NCBI GenBank assembly: GCA_028023455.1
Contig: JAQFVV010006200.1
Span: forward strand, 6,706,506-6,770,505
Direction of reading: 5' to 3'
DNA length: 64,000 nt
Source of the DNA: Epiperipatus broadwayi
Taxonomy: Eukaryota > Onychophora > Udeonychophora > Euonychophora > Peripatidae
Numbering within the stretch: the first letter of the stretch is position 1; each line of letters opens with the position of its first letter. Made by a program: the position numbers and the translations under genes. Below, piece by piece: positions 11,242-23,699 of the stretch. The notes under the pieces were generated by a model. The model made no database searches, was not told the DNA's origin, and worked only from the letters and a program-made list of their open reading frames with translations.

Positions 11242-11557
11242 AACAAGTCATAAATTTCATAACTTGCTTTTAAGCTTGCATTTAATGATCACTAGATGGA
11301 GCTTACCAATATCTCTAATTAAGCTTTATTTTATAAGACTTTCAAATTGATAGCAACATGTTTTATAAGTGCTGACCTTTGAGTTAGTATTTTAGATCTA
11401 GTTTCTAGAGTCTCAGTGCTCCACTGAAGTAAGCCACAAGCTTGAAAACAATTGATCTGGAGGTAGGGACTTTCCGATAGAGATTTTGAATTCTTTCTCT
11501 TTTGGCATTTATAAAATAAAACTTGATTAGAACTATTGGTAAGCTCCATCTAGTGAT
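11242..11557. repeat. Foldback family C, copy 1
   Basis: The ends are inverted repeats of about 50 bp: 'tgatcactagatggagctta' at 11287 and its complement ending at about 11557, with 'ctaattaagctttattttat' against 'ataaaataaaacttgattag'. The sequence to the left (11242-11285) also matches 36855-36896. The centre holds a hammerhead-like core. The minus-strand frame at 11331-11549 is carried by the repeat and shows no known domain. Confidence 0.75.
11418..11463 (+). ncRNA. Hammerhead-like motif, family C
   Basis: CUCCA, then CUGAAGU, stem AAGC/GCUU with loop CACAA, GAAA, a short helix III around CAAUUG, AUC and UGGAG. Helix I pairs CUCCA with UGGAG over five perfect pairs. The last core base is U in place of A, which would impair cleavage. 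Confidence 0.5.
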
Positions 11558-12285
11558 AATATAATTAAATACATTTTCCCAACATTATATGTAATTTCCA
11601 GTTTATTAACTAATTAACCATTATATACACCTCCCCTATATTCATTTGGGTCTGTTAATGCAAAATGGGCATTTTGCATTAAGATAGTAGTCTAATAAAT
11701 ATAGAGATGCTATAAATGTACTAAGAAAAGGTTAATTAATAAAGTGGAAGTTACATACACAATAAATAAATCATGGTAAATTTTATATTTTAAAAACATT
11801 AAATAATTTTAAAAAATGGAAAAGCATTTTATATTAAAACCATATGATCATTATCAACTGCTTTCACTCATAGAATGAATATGAATAACTCCCATAAGGT
11901 ACTATTTCATGTTATTCCCTAATATGTTGTAAAATTTCACTGTAGAACCTTGTTTATTAAACAAATTACTTCTTCTGTTGAATAAAAAATATGTTCCTTC
12001 TACCTTTTTTTTACTATTCTTTTATTCATAAAATATTTTTACTTTAATCAAATCAAATACAAATTATCTACTGCACAGAAAAAAAGTGTTTAATTAGAAG
12101 TATGTATTGAGATCTGTAAAGTATTTTCATATATAAAACTACATTAACAAAAAGTTCCACTTTGGTTGATGATTAATTTTGAAGGTGCATTTGTGTATAG
12201 AGTTTCAAAATACATAAGTAAATTATTATAGGATATATGTAGGGATATGGTAAATTTACAGTTTTATCATCATTGCATTTATTAA
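11558..12285. other. AT-rich stretch, nothing recognised
   Basis: May contain the unreadable 5' part of the Penelope-like relic that follows. Confidence 0.4.
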
Positions 12286-13240
12286 TGTTATGAAACAAGT
12301 AAAAACAGAAGCTAATGTTATGATATCACTTGATATAAAAGAGTTATATAATTCAATTGATGGTCAAGAATCAATTGATAAGGATTATTGAGAAAACATG
12401 AATTAAAAAAGGTTAATTATTATAGATTAAATATTACTGCTGGTTGTAAAGGTAACTATTATAAAGTGCAACAAGGATGGTTGATAAGTCTGGGTGTATA
12501 TTCCTAAATGTGTAATTATATATTGTCAGTTTACACAAAAGAAATGAATGAAGTGAAAGAGGAAAATATCCCAGTAAATACTAGATATGTATCTATTTTT
12601 ATGCAGAAAAAAAGAGAATTTTTGATAATTTTAATTAAAGGAAAACAAACAAATTAAATAATCTGAAGTGCACAATAAAAAAGGAGAGTAATAAAACAAT
12701 ATAATATTTGGATATAATTGTAAGCAATTAAGCCTATTGAGAATCACTGTATTAAAATGTTTTTAAATTAGGAGTGATAAATTAAATAAATATACAAATG
12801 ATAAGAATAAAATATTAGACATGCTCAAAAAATGGTATTCATTGGAAATAATATTGAATACATTAGATAAATGATTGAATATTTTAGAAGAAAATTAAAT
12901 AATGTCAATAGTAATAAAATGGATTTTAATACCATATAATGTAAAAAGCAATAATAAAGTAATAAAGGACAGTTTTGCATATAATAATATATAATAGAGG
13001 CTGCTTGATCATTCTAAAGATTGTATTGATAAAAAGTATAAAAGAAATGTAATATATAAAATTATTTGTCTCTATGGAACATTATATATTGGTGAGTTTT
13101 ATTATTCTGTTAAAAGAGAAATTTAAAAAATACCAATAATTATATGAATTTATGGAATTCAAATATCTAATATTTCATTTGACTAAGTTTTTGAACAAAT
13201 AAATTGGCCTCATGACATGGTATTGTTATTCTAGATAAGA
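12286..13240 (+). pseudogene. Penelope-like element relic (RT fragment and GIY-YIG endonuclease)
   Basis: From 12319 the frame reads MISLDIKELYNSID, which corresponds to the first catalytic block (S-x-D-x-x-x-L-Y) of a Penelope-type reverse transcriptase. Further on, shifted frames give MCNYILSVYTKEMNE and NTRYVSIF, as in the region leading to the RYVDD box, with the second aspartate region lost. At 13010-13132 an uninterrupted frame gives KRNVIYKIICLYGTLYIGE and then SVKREI. This is the GIY-YIG nuclease core (the YKI.C..G..YIGE form typical of Penelope elements). NWPHDM at about 13203 fits the segment after it. Many stops and frameshifts. The RT alone would be weak, but the GIY-YIG block downstream in the same strand makes the assignment fairly firm. 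Confidence 0.7.
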
Positions 13241-13300
13241 GCTCTTTTTAGAAATTTATTTTCATATTTAGCAAATGTCAAATATTAATTTTTAGAATGT

Positions 13301-13470
13301 CTATTGTTTAAAAGCTTATATTTGTTAATAAATAATGTTAAGATTATCAATATATTATATAGAAAAAATGTTTAATTGTAAAACTAAAATGTTCAAATAT
13401 TGAGGAAAATGTACAAAATTCTCACTAGTGTCTATTAAAAATAGAAAGATGAAATTTGCTGCTAAATAGG
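13301..13470 (+). repeat. Direct repeat, unit 1 (partner at 14139)
   Basis: Shares 'aataatgttaagattatca' plus flanking sequence, and 'ctcactag..cttatt', with 14139-14300, about 838 bp away. Begins immediately after the Penelope-like relic and may be part of its terminal repeat. Confidence 0.6.
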
Positions 13471-14138
13471 TTAATAAGTTGAACCTCAGTGGCTATAACC
13501 TTATAGATTTTGTGGTTTTGCGTGTTTTGATAATGCTGTATCACTATATCTTCTCTACATTATTTTAAGTCTATCTATAAACTTACATCACAGTGTGTAG
13601 CTTTTTCTTTTCTGCACTAACAATTTTAACAAATTAGGTGTAAAAAATCTGAAGATGTCAGCAATATATGAACATTTTGCATGGTTGATAGTACTGTAAT
13701 AGCATGATAATGCCATTAGAGAGAATGCAGAGAAGTCAATAGAAATGAAAATTTGGTCAAGTGTTTTAGCTTTAGGAAAAAATAAGTGAATATTTAGATT
13801 TCTAAAGAAAAATTGCAATTTTCAGTAATTTGTTTATAAATTAAAGATTATTATATCATATTTTTGTAAACAATTTAAAAACTATATCACTAATAGGAGA
13901 TTGTCTTTAAAAACATTTTTTTTTTTAAAAAGGCAACTGTTAAAATGTTTGTTATGGCAAGCAGAAGCAGTTTTTATTGGGCTAAATAAAATTGCCGTTG
14001 TCAAAATGGTAAAGAAAATATTTTTTAAAATTTAAATAACAATAAAAAATATACTAATGTTTTTTTTTTTTACTTTGATGATGATAACTAACCCTAAATT
14101 AATCTTCTTAATAACATAAAATTCAACTGTATATTTTG

Positions 14139-14300
14139 CTATTGCTTGAAAGTTTACATTTGTTATAAATAATGTTAAGATTATCAATATATTATATTAA
14201 AAAAGGTTTAGTTGTAAAAAGAAAATGTTCATGTATGGCACATATGTACACCAAGTCTCACTAGAGCTTATTCAAAATAGAAAGGTGGAGTTGTCCGCTA
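14139..14300 (+). repeat. Direct repeat, unit 2
   Basis: Diverged copy of 13301-13470. The intervening DNA (13471-14138) is AT-rich without recognisable genes. Confidence 0.6.
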
Positions 14301-14737
14301 AAAATATTAAAACACTCAAAAATAAATAATCTTTTGTAATTAATGATCATAAACTTAAATGTAGAAAACAATTTGCATTTGATTTGGCCAATGGAAAAAA
14401 TATTTCCTAAAATCTAAAAAAATGTAAGTTTTATTTAGCACTGATGCAAACTTCTGGTTATTAGCATATTAAATGAATGCATTAACAACTATATCATGAT
14501 GTCCCTTTATATGCCTTTTAATGCTGTTCATATATATGTATATAAAAAATTATAACACACAATAATATATTCCAGTTCAATTTCAAATCACTTGTCTGTA
14601 TGGTGATCATGTGATGTTTATTAGCTTAAATGCATAACAATGATAAAAAAATATTATAGAGACAATGTATATTTAAGCAATCATAAATAAATGTGAAATT
14701 TTAATTACCCAAGGTATTAAACCATTAAGCATCACAT

Positions 14738-14845
14738 GGATGAGTAGGCATTAGATGGGGATTTTATGCACAAGCCTTCTGGTATCCATTGATTACTCTG
14801 TTTAGCACAGGTGGCAATACTGTATGGAGAGTTTTGCTCTGTTTA
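14738..14845 (+). repeat. Family A fragment
   Basis: Carries 'gatgagtaggca', 'agatggggattttatgca', 'ccattgattactctg' and 'gagttttgc' in the same order as 7780-7880 and 39008-39110. The hammerhead part is absent. A family A end, 'ggtgatcatgtgatgttta', lies separately at 14600-14618. Confidence 0.75.
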
Positions 14846-15088
14846 CCCAAGGTATTATTTAAAATTCCAAATTGAGGAATTTACGTTTAAAAGCAGAATA
14901 AATAATTATTCTTTTTAGCTACTTTATAAAGCATATCGCTATTATAACATATAGGGAATGCTTATGAATAATTTAAATGAAAGAATATATAATCCCACAA
15001 TAATTTTATTTATAATTCTTTGTACATTTTTCAGTTAGAATTACACATGGATATTTCTCCCCACTCCTGCTCTCTCTCTCTTATATAT

Positions 15089-15303
15089 ATCATCATCATC
15101 AACCATTACCAATCTACTGCAGGATGAAGGTCTCTCCAAGTTTAATCCATCTTCTCCGATCTTTAGCTTCTCTTCTCCACATCACCCCTGCACACTTTCT
15201 TATTTCATCCATCCATCTCACATGTGGTCTCTTTCTGGGTCTTTTACAATCTCTTGGAATTCAGTTTAAGATTTCAATTGTCCATCTATTATCATCTCTT
15301 ATA
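15089..15303 (-). mobile_element. RTE-type retrotransposon, 3' terminal fragment
   Basis: Nearly the same sequence as 46278-46490: a (TGA)n-type 3' tail, the short UTR 'ctgcagtagattggtaatgg' and the last codons of ORF2. Truncated to about 215 bp. The plus-strand open frame over it is a shadow. Confidence 0.8.
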
Positions 15304-15629
15304 TATATATATAATAAAAATCCCAAATAACATCATATAATACATTTAAAAAATACAAATATTCATCAATAAATTCCTAAAACATATTAAAGTACTTTGG
15401 ATTACATAATCATTATCAACATAATATAACTAAATCAAAAATTATGTGATATTCCAAACTTGATGTAATTTAATGCTTATCTCAAGCTAGGTTTAACACA
15501 TTAACCCTTACAATGTGTACGTTTATTTTTTTCAAATATACGACTTTCCAATATGATGTATGAAATAAATAAATAATCAAATGGCTTTATTGCTCAAGAA
15601 TTCATAAGAAGTTTGAAAGGAATTGATAG

Positions 15630-15697
15630 AATTGGAATCAATCTGAGGGTCTTGACACCAGGGTCTGCTATTACACTATTGCACCAAACCAGGCAAG
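15630..15697 (-). repeat. tRNA-like SINE head
   Basis: Minus strand reads as a tRNA-like fold: an A-box-like segment (TTTGGTGCAATAG), an anticodon-arm-like GGTGTCAAGACC, and a B-box-like GATTGATTCC. It differs from the SINE family at 16291, 41537 and 42951. No tail or duplication identified. Confidence 0.4.
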
Positions 15698-15917
15698 GCT
15701 AATATGCTATGTCATAAGTTTTAAGAAGCATTAAGGAATAGATAAAGCAGTGGGTTAGAATTATTTAGAAAGAAAAGAATCAATAAATTAATTTATTTAG
15801 CAGTAATCAAACCATTTATGAATTAATAGGATCAAATATTATTTTTATATGTACAGACATAGTAAACTATTTGCATATATTGCTAGATGAAGATTGAATA
15901 GAAAATATTTAAATTAC

Positions 15918-16073
15918 TCCAAATATTATACTTCAGCAGTGCCCTCTGTGAATAAATGTAAAATCTGAACTTCTAACAGCCAAACACAAAAGAATATTTT
16001 TTTGAGTTTGACTGTTTGAGGTTCTGATTTTATATTTATTCATAGAGGGCACTGCTGAAATATAATGTTTGGG
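15918..16073. mobile_element. Palindromic MITE-like hairpin
   Basis: Arms 15918-15972 and 16019-16073 are near-perfect complements with CAGCAGTGCCCTCT in the outer half and a loop of about 45 bp. The CAGTG-type terminus resembles hAT-type inverted repeats, but no 8-bp duplication is evident. The minus-strand frame over it is a by-product. Confidence 0.7.
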
Positions 16074-16290
16074 ATGGGTGATTGAAATATTTACTATTTG
16101 TATATGTATGTAGGAATGCAAGTATAAGAGTGTAAATTGTATAAGAATTTATTAGAAATGAGATTAGAATGTATTGTTTAAAATTATAGTAAGTAGATAA
16201 CATTGTATTAAAACACCATTTTTAGTTACATGACTTTTCTTTTAAATAAGTAATTTTTGAGTTAAAGGAAGTAGTTCTTATAATTTTTTC

Positions 16291-16393
16291 CCCCCCATAT
16301 GTCATAGCATCGGCTGGGATGCAAACCCACAAACGTCTGCAACCAATTACTTGCTTGCAAGGCAGATGCGATGGCCTCTCTGCTAACAACGCT
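16291..16393 (-). repeat. tRNA-derived SINE, copy 1
   Basis: On the minus strand the order is GCGTTG, an A-box-like region (TTAGCAGAGAGGCC), an anticodon stem CTGCC around TTGCAAG, a B-box-like GGGTTTGCATCCC, and the family end CGATGCTATGACA followed by a G/A-rich tail. It aligns with copies at 41537 and 42951. The divergent A box suggests an old copy. Confidence 0.7.
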
Positions 16394-16817
16394 TGACAAT
16401 TTTGTTTCTTTTAGTTAAAATTAGAAATAAAGACAAAAGAATTTGGCTAATCATTCATTCTAAATAGATTTCCTTTAATGCATCTGGAAAATGTTTTACA
16501 AAATAAGATTTACTAAATTAAATGTAAAAGTTAATACATTTTTTTGTTTAATTCAACTATTACACTGGCCAATACATACTTTGGTGCCTCAAATGGTAGA
16601 TCTGTTAATCCGAAAAATGGCACACTTTTCCCTATTAGCTTTAGTTTTTGAGATACCATATATATCTCTTTGCTCTGCTCACTCTTAAAAAAGAAATCAT
16701 GTTACTTTAACGTAGTGCATAAATTAATATCTTTTAAGCATGAAGGAAACATTAAAAATTAAAAGAAAAGTATACTACATGAAAATGTTATTTATTTCAT
16801 ACTAAAAGCATAAGTTT
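16394..16817. other. AT-rich stretch, nothing recognised
   Basis: No supported element. Confidence 0.4.
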
Positions 16818-17200
16818 ATGATGCAAACCTTTCTAATCAGTTTACACACAAGAAGTTTTCTTCGTAAAATTTTTAAGAATGGGATCTGTCAAAATAATCC
16901 TGCATATTTCAACAATAGTCTGCAATCATGTGTACATTCCATCTTTCTTGGTATCTGGCTTCCATTGTTTTTATGTTTCATTTGTTCTTCAGTTAAGACT
17001 TGCCACAATTATTTCAATTGATGTCTATAATATTAATAATAATAAATGACAATCATCAAAATCTTTTTGGATTTCCTCCAAACCACTGGTATTCCAAATT
17101 TCAGGCAGCTTCTCTTTTCATTTGTCCACTGATGCATGAAGAGCCCATGACTTACTTTAATCCCCAAACTTGACACCAAATGAACCTACATATAATATTT
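16818..17200 (-). pseudogene. Internally deleted second copy of the 1267-2942 pseudogene family
   Basis: Minus strand: 17160-17050 gives SKSWALHASVDKWKEKLPEIWNTSGLEE in one frame, or KFGIPVVWRKSKK in another, which corresponds to the N-terminal third of the family. About 16990-16820 gives MEARYQERWNVHMIADYC and then SHS-KFYEENFL, which corresponds to its C-terminus. The middle, about 400 residues in the full family, is missing. The joint lies at about 17030, in a short (AAT)n run. Confidence 0.6.
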
Positions 17201-18054
17201 TTATAAAGTCGAAAATAGGTTTTCTATAGCAAAATATATCAGGATGACTCAAGAAGCTCCTTCTTGAAGTAGCCACAATGTCTATAATTGATCTTCAAAA
17301 ATAAAATATAAATGGAATACACACACATCCCATATGATCATAATTATTACAATCCAATCTTTTGGATATAAAACTACTGTAGGAAATATTTAACTACTCT
17401 CACTATATTCACTAACTTATATGCAAAAACATAAACCATGTATTAGAAAAACGAATTAAAAAACCATTAGAATTCAAATCTATGTGCAACATTTTATAAC
17501 AGATCAGACTTAGAAACCTTTGAAATGCATATTTATATAGTCTACAACAATCATGATTTATTATCTACATTTTGTGTACATAATTATGAAATAAAACAAT
17601 ACAAAAGTGATTTTGTCATTTGAGCTTCATATTTTGATGTCAGTGCATATTATAGGAAAGGAAATAGATGAATAATTGTGAGACAAAGATCATTATATCC
17701 AAAAAATGTGGATAATTTAAATACAAACATTTCCTATTTAAATAAAAAAGCTTCTTATGACATCCCAATCTTGTAGAAGAGATTTTTTAAAGAGTAGACT
17801 AAAATTTTATAAATTCAACAATATCTACAAAAACTAGAACTGATGCAGTCTATCCAACATTTTTTTGAATCAGCACTTCAAATAATCTTGGAAAATGCAT
17901 TAAAAACCAAGGCAAAAAAATTGTTTTTTCTTGGGTAATGTTATCCTAACAAATGTGTTTTTTGTTTTTAAAATAAAAACAATCTGTCCTAGTAAAAAAT
18001 ATATATGGTGTTTTATATGGTACAATTAGGTAATCACACTTTCCAGAAGATTTA
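17201..18054. other. AT-rich stretch, nothing recognised
   Basis: No supported element. Confidence 0.4.
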
Positions 18055-18216
18055 CTGGATTAATTAAGTAGTATTCAATTTTATTTAATTTTAAAACAAT
18101 AAGGATTTGCACCCTAAGCACTTGTGCTGCAATGTTATAATAGAACAACAATGTTTTTTTGATTACAAAGGATATTATCAAACCAAAGCATAAGATAGGG
18201 ACTTTGGAAAAGATAA
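18055..18216 (+). repeat. Repeat family F, left part, interrupted by the LTR element
   Basis: Matches 26650-26810 ('ccctaagcac', 'accaaagcataaga', 'gactttggaaaagataa'). The family sequence resumes at 26463 with 'ataagagtggcca' after the LTR element, showing that the LTR element was inserted into it. Confidence 0.8.
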
Positions 18217-20931
18217 TGTAACAGTCAGAATCGTCTATCTCGCTAACACACTGCAGAATTCAAACCCCAAACACGAAAGTGAACATTCTAGGAGGGGTTG
18301 CCTTCTAGATATACTACATTCGAATCTAAAGTCCAAATTTCACAGCGCCACCTATGTGATAATGCATCCGATGCTACTACTAGTTTAACCCTTTACCGGT
18401 GCCTGGTGGTCAGGGAGAATTAAAAAGACTCTATACTAAGATAAGTTTAGGTTGCTAATTAACATCTATGGATGTACAAAAGAAATGTATAAAATATATA
18501 TATAGACCGAGACAGTGATAGGAATCAATAAAATAGAATCAAAATTAGTTTTAAATGATTTCAAAATTTATTTAAATAGAAATAGATATATGATGCCACT
18601 GTCTGCTTATATGAGACAGGGACGCTTATTAAATAATTGTTGGCATTACATTCCATAAATGACAAAAGGTTTTAAAGCAAAATTATAAAGTCTATCCCTC
18701 GGGCTAATAGCTTTACGATAATGTGCTTAAAGAGATTGGAACATGTGCGAGGTGCTTTTAGTAATTGTAACAGTTTAATAAAGTATTTTATATTATGGGT
18801 TATATAATGTTTATTGATCTCGAGAATGGCATGGACAAAAGCTTACTAAGCAATAAAGTGGGGATGTGATCAAGGCATTTATTTGATAATAATAATTAAA
18901 GCAGATGGGAGGTCAGTATTGCTAATAATGAATTTATTAAAGTTGGAGGGTGTGACACGTTTAAGTCACAGATGCTTTGTAAAATAAATATAAAATAAAA
19001 TAATAGTGAAATATTTGGAATGACTACGGAGGGCAACTCGCCACTAACCCGTAGGAAAGTGTTGTCATGAACAGCTGAAACTTAGTGACTGGGTGATGAT
19101 TGCATTTAATTCCCAGGTGTGTCATTTGTGGACACACTCTGCCTGAAAACTGCAAGAAGCGAAGAGAACGGCCTTGGCCGTGTAAAGAATCCTTGGAAAA
19201 TTAAAAGAAAGCAGTCTCAACAACCAATTCATTTACCAGCAATATGAGACTAGTGTATATAAAACATACTGAATGGGTTTTACTTGGATTGAGAGATATG
19301 CCCAATCAAATTCCCAGAAATTCATTCAAAGGGGTCCGCACATTCTCGACATCAATGATGAACTTTGTAATTAAAGTAGAACGCGGTAATTAAAATAGGA
19401 AAATGCATGCTTGCGGGTTTGAAAAGTAAGTATAGATTTATATATGCAATCATGCATTAGGGGACACATTTAATCATTGACCTCACCCATACTCTCATAT
19501 TAGATTAAAATCAATAACATGTAGATTTTAAACTATGTGATTATATTATATATTAAAGAAAAGAATCACTCTCAAACGAGTGATTTGCAAGATAATAAAA
19601 TTGGAAATTATTTAGAAATTTAAACTATGCCTTCATAGTGACATCTTATTTTCAACAAAAGGATTCACTCGGTCAAAGATGATTCTGACACATTATCATA
19701 ATAAAATAACAGAAAGCTTAATCAATAGAAAATATTAACCCAAGGATAGAGAGCAAAATATTGATTATATTTAAACATGTTAAAAAAATACATAATGAAG
19801 TTATGTGAAATATCAGAAAACAATTTAAAATAGCTATAGCATGTTAGGTATCAAAAGAGCTCTTGGGTTAATTTAGGGTTACCTCTGGAGAAGCATTTTA
19901 GGTAGATTGATGGTCGGCAGGTTTTTATATAAATTAACAGCAAAATCTGGAAATGTTCATATTTTTGGCAGCAGCAGCAGTTCCGGGGTTCCTTATGTGA
20001 TAGCTTCCGATGGTCTATGGCAGCATATGGCCATTCCAGAGAGAAATAGCCTTCTTGTGCTCTACTCCATCATGTCAAGATTTACAAATTACTACAAATT
20101 TTGGTGAGAAACATTAGACCTCAGAATGATTTCTCTTAGAAACATTACAATGGAGAACAAAAGAAAACCCTCCTTTTTATATTAGAAATTAACAATAGAA
20201 CTGCCCTGGAGTGTTACAAAAATATATCGGACTTATCAGCTGTAATTAAATCTATCCGAATGTCTAAAGGAATTCAACATTAATTAATTTCTTTTGTTAA
20301 TTTCCCTGTCGACATTCGAATTACAAACTAGATTTAATTAAAAACTACTTTTACTAATTAAAGAAAACCTTAAGTGGACATCTGCTGTTTTTAAATAAAC
20401 TTATAGAACATTAACTAATTAAACTATTGTCCCTCATTTATTTTAACAGAAATATTTGGAATGACTTTTATCAAATTAAACAAAAATTATTTTACTTTTC
20501 AATTGCAATATTTGAATCTATTTACTAAACGAATATTTACTAAATGAATTTTATTTTAAATCAAAATATATTACGACGGTAATATATATTTGTAAATAGA
20601 TTCAAACAAAATAACTTTAACAATTTATAATTTTGATATGTTTTAAAATGCATATCATAGTGTGTGCACAATTATGACCTATATAACCTACTTTTAAATA
20701 AATCTAAATTATGTGAACAAATGCATAATCTATAATATTTTATTTATTTGGAAATGAGTTATATATATAATACGAGCATTGTACTCATGGTTTGAAATTA
20801 GGCAGGATTTTTGGTAAATAAGCATATTGCAGACACACTACGATAGATTGGGGTTCAAACCAAAATATGAGGGTAGGAAATAGGTGAGAAAAGGTGAAAC
20901 GAAGATCTGCAAAGCAGACCTTACTGTTTCA
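18217..20931 (-). repeat. 3' LTR (left copy)
   Basis: About 2715 bp, collinear with 23743-26462 with scattered substitutions and small indels. It contains an open frame (19907-20107) that recurs in the other LTR at 25438. It lies on the strand opposite gag and shows a serine run from a CAG repeat, so I treat it as non-coding LTR sequence. Confidence 0.9.
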
Positions 20932-20941
20932 CATTCCCTTA
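20932..20941 (-). promoter_or_regulatory. Polypurine-tract-like site next to the 3' LTR
   Basis: Minus strand AAGGGAATG directly precedes the LTR start TGAAACAGT. Short for a PPT but correctly placed. Confidence 0.45.
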
Positions 20942-21252
20942 GTGACGGAACAAAAAAAATTGTTAAAAAAAAATCTTACTACAGGTGTCCACCTATGAAG
21001 CCTGCATAAACAAAATTTACAAGATAACCCATAATGTACAGGATATAAATATAATGAAGAAACGAAACTGAATTATATACCCGGATCATATTAATAAATC
21101 TACCATCTAGTGAACATTTTCTATTATCTCCCCTCTTCAACAAAATTTTATTTAACAAATCTAATAGTTTAACATTGTTTATATCCGATCTCCTTTCTCA
21201 TTTATCCTGTGACGTGTCCATTTCTCTTTTTTTTTTAAAAAAAAAAAAACTA

Positions 21253-22356
21253 CTATAATCCTGGGTCTGGTGGGTAATAACTGCTTTTATAATTTGATGA
21301 CTGCAGTCTCGGATTATCAGGTCTCTTTATCTTGTCTGGCGGTTCTTTGGCCCAGGGACTGAAATCCAGAGTGGTTAAGAATTCGGCCATTTCCTCCACC
21401 TCTTTGATTCTGCTGCCCACCATCAGCTGTTGTATCGGTAACGGCATATTCTGTTTAATGGTATGTATAATATGAGTATCAGAAAATGCAAACGTGCTAA
21501 GTGATCGAAGGCAATTGACCTGGCGAATGAAAAATTGCGTGTGTGTTTCCTTGATCACTCCGTACTTCTCCTGGCAAATGGTATTTAGAATCCCGCTCTG
21601 CCGATCCTCACTCCAATAATATCTTAGTAACAGGCTACCGTAATTCACAAAGTTGTTTGGTTTTTTCACCAACATGCCCCACCAATCTTTTGCATATGGC
21701 TAGCGATAGCAGTCTGTTCATGCAGATCCGTTTTATAAAATTGAAAGAAATCCTGCAGGCTATCCAGGTGTGGGTGGGGGTTTTCTCCTATTTCTTTTCA
21801 AAATATTTTAACAGTTACTATCTTAGCAAGTTGGGTTTGAACCCCGAAGTCTGGAATTAAGATCCTGTGGATTGTATCTATCCCACTACTATGCGCTTGA
21901 GGAGGTGATAGATCATCGTTAGAGGTCTGACATCTTTGGTTTAGGTCCACTGCCTCGTTGTTACTGTTTGTATCATCAGGTTCTGTTTTCGCTATCAAGA
22001 CTTTGTTGTCCAGGTATTGTATTAATTTTGTCTGTTTGATCTCGGCATTCGCTCATTTTTTCGATTTCCTGTGAGCAGTATTCTTCCAGTTTCCATTGGA
22101 GAGCCCTATGTCCCTCTCTCACTTGTGCCAATTCATCGAGGAGTATCCTGGTAAACATTCTATACTCTTTTTTTTGGGCTTCCTCTTCATGCTTTCTTGC
22201 CCTCTTTTCGCTTCTCTTATATAATTCCACCAGATAATCCAGATTGGAATCTTCCTTGCTCACTTGCTGGACAGGTCTCATACTTATTGGAGGAGATTCA
22301 AGAAATCCGGATGGGTCCGGTTCTTGATCATTGTGGTTGTTGTTCATATTATCCAT
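21253..22356 (-). pseudogene. Gag-like ORF of the LTR element, broken by frameshifts
   Basis: The first segment (22356 to 21976, 126 codons) begins MDNMNNNHNDQEPDPSG and has a charged helical stretch (KRSEKRARKHEEEAQKKEY) likely to form a coiled coil. The next segment, in a shifted frame (21998 to 21798), has IDTIHRILIPDFGVQTQ. A third frame gives DSLQDFFQFYKTDLHEQT. The last (21675 to 21253, 140 codons) has YGSLLLRYYWSEDRQSG and MPLPIQQLMVGSRIKEVEEM and ends with a proline-rich tail. The order, a charged N-terminal helix followed by a capsid-like helical part, is Gag-like. No CCHC knuckle is seen. It is the only coding content of the element. Family assignment is not possible by eye. Confidence 0.6.
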
Positions 22357-22406
22357 GGCCTTGGATGATTATCATGATCGATGATGATTTTTTTCCTTTT
22401 TGCTAA

Positions 22407-23699
22407 CTATTTAATATATCCTAAAAAAAATTTTTTTTAAACGAATAGGTGTACTTTTAAACACATTGTATAGCACTGATAAAGAAAATTTTTAAACTGT
22501 TTTACATTGAGCTTACTAAAACTAATACAGTTAAAAAAATACTATTATTATTTTTCCTTGTTTGACTCTCTGCGATTACTATTACATTTGATTTCAAATC
22601 TTATTAATGGCTAATAGGCTATCTCCCTCATGGTTTTGTTGGCCTAATTACTGCTTTTATGTTTATCACTAAAAACTCCGACTACTACCCTTTTATTACT
22701 GCAAAAATTTCTTGTTTAAATCTGCTGCCAACCTATATATATTCTACTGCCCATACATAAAAAAAATCTCTTAAATTCGACCTGTCGAAATATTAAGCTA
22801 ACATATATATTTTTTAAACTCAAGCAATTTTTATTTATATATGTTAACATTCGCTAGATCCGGGTATACTTATTTCGTTCCTTCTTATTTAAGATTAGCA
22901 TACATATAATTTTATTTACATAATTATTGATCCGATTCACGTCTCATTATTTGGTCTAAGAAAAATTTACACACGTTGGAAAAAACAAATTACATATAAA
23001 AGAATTTAGCCTGGTGACAAAATTTATTTTAGAAGTAACTCTGTTTAATGAAATTACCCTTGGGCACCATGTCACCAGTTAAAAGGATCCATAGACTATT
23101 AGCTTCCCAAAATGAATTTTAATAACTATTCCATTTAACTACGGGCACTCGTTAAAACATTCACATTTTTTTATTGATTACAACATTTTATTTATTATTG
23201 AATTTTTTTTTTTTAATTCCATACGATAGCCTATTACATATCTAGGTCATTACCGTACAAAATTACTATTATGCTATCTTGCACGTTGAGCCGATAAAAC
23301 TTTATTTTGATAGAAAAATACAATATTTGAAATATTCATAGATCGTTACAATATTCACTTGGGACAATATTTAAGTAATTCACGCCATGCATATATAGCA
23401 TGACTTAAATGAAACAACAAATACAGATAAATACAGATGGCTTGTCTCGCACTATAGCAAGTTTAGACAAGCTCTGATTATATAGAATAAGTAATTGAAT
23501 GCCTGAGTCAAACAAAATATATGAAATATACACGCAAATAAACAATATAGATAATATAGAGTTTGAAAAATATTATATATATCAAAATATAAAGGATTTG
23601 AGTGATTAAATAGGAATAAAATACTAAAATTAAGCTACAGGTTTGTGAGTGTTTAAATAATTAAGATCTACAGGGATGTGGGTGTTTAAATAATCGAGA
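22407..23699. other. LTR element leader region (5' side in element orientation)
   Basis: About 1.3 kb between the PBS-like site and the gag start on the minus strand. No recognisable coding. This would be the untranslated leader. Confidence 0.5.

Noticed and set aside
19907-20107. Open frame with a serine run, also at 25438-25716
   Set aside because: It is repeated because it is part of both LTRs, is on the strand opposite gag, and the serines come from a CAG repeat. No domain.
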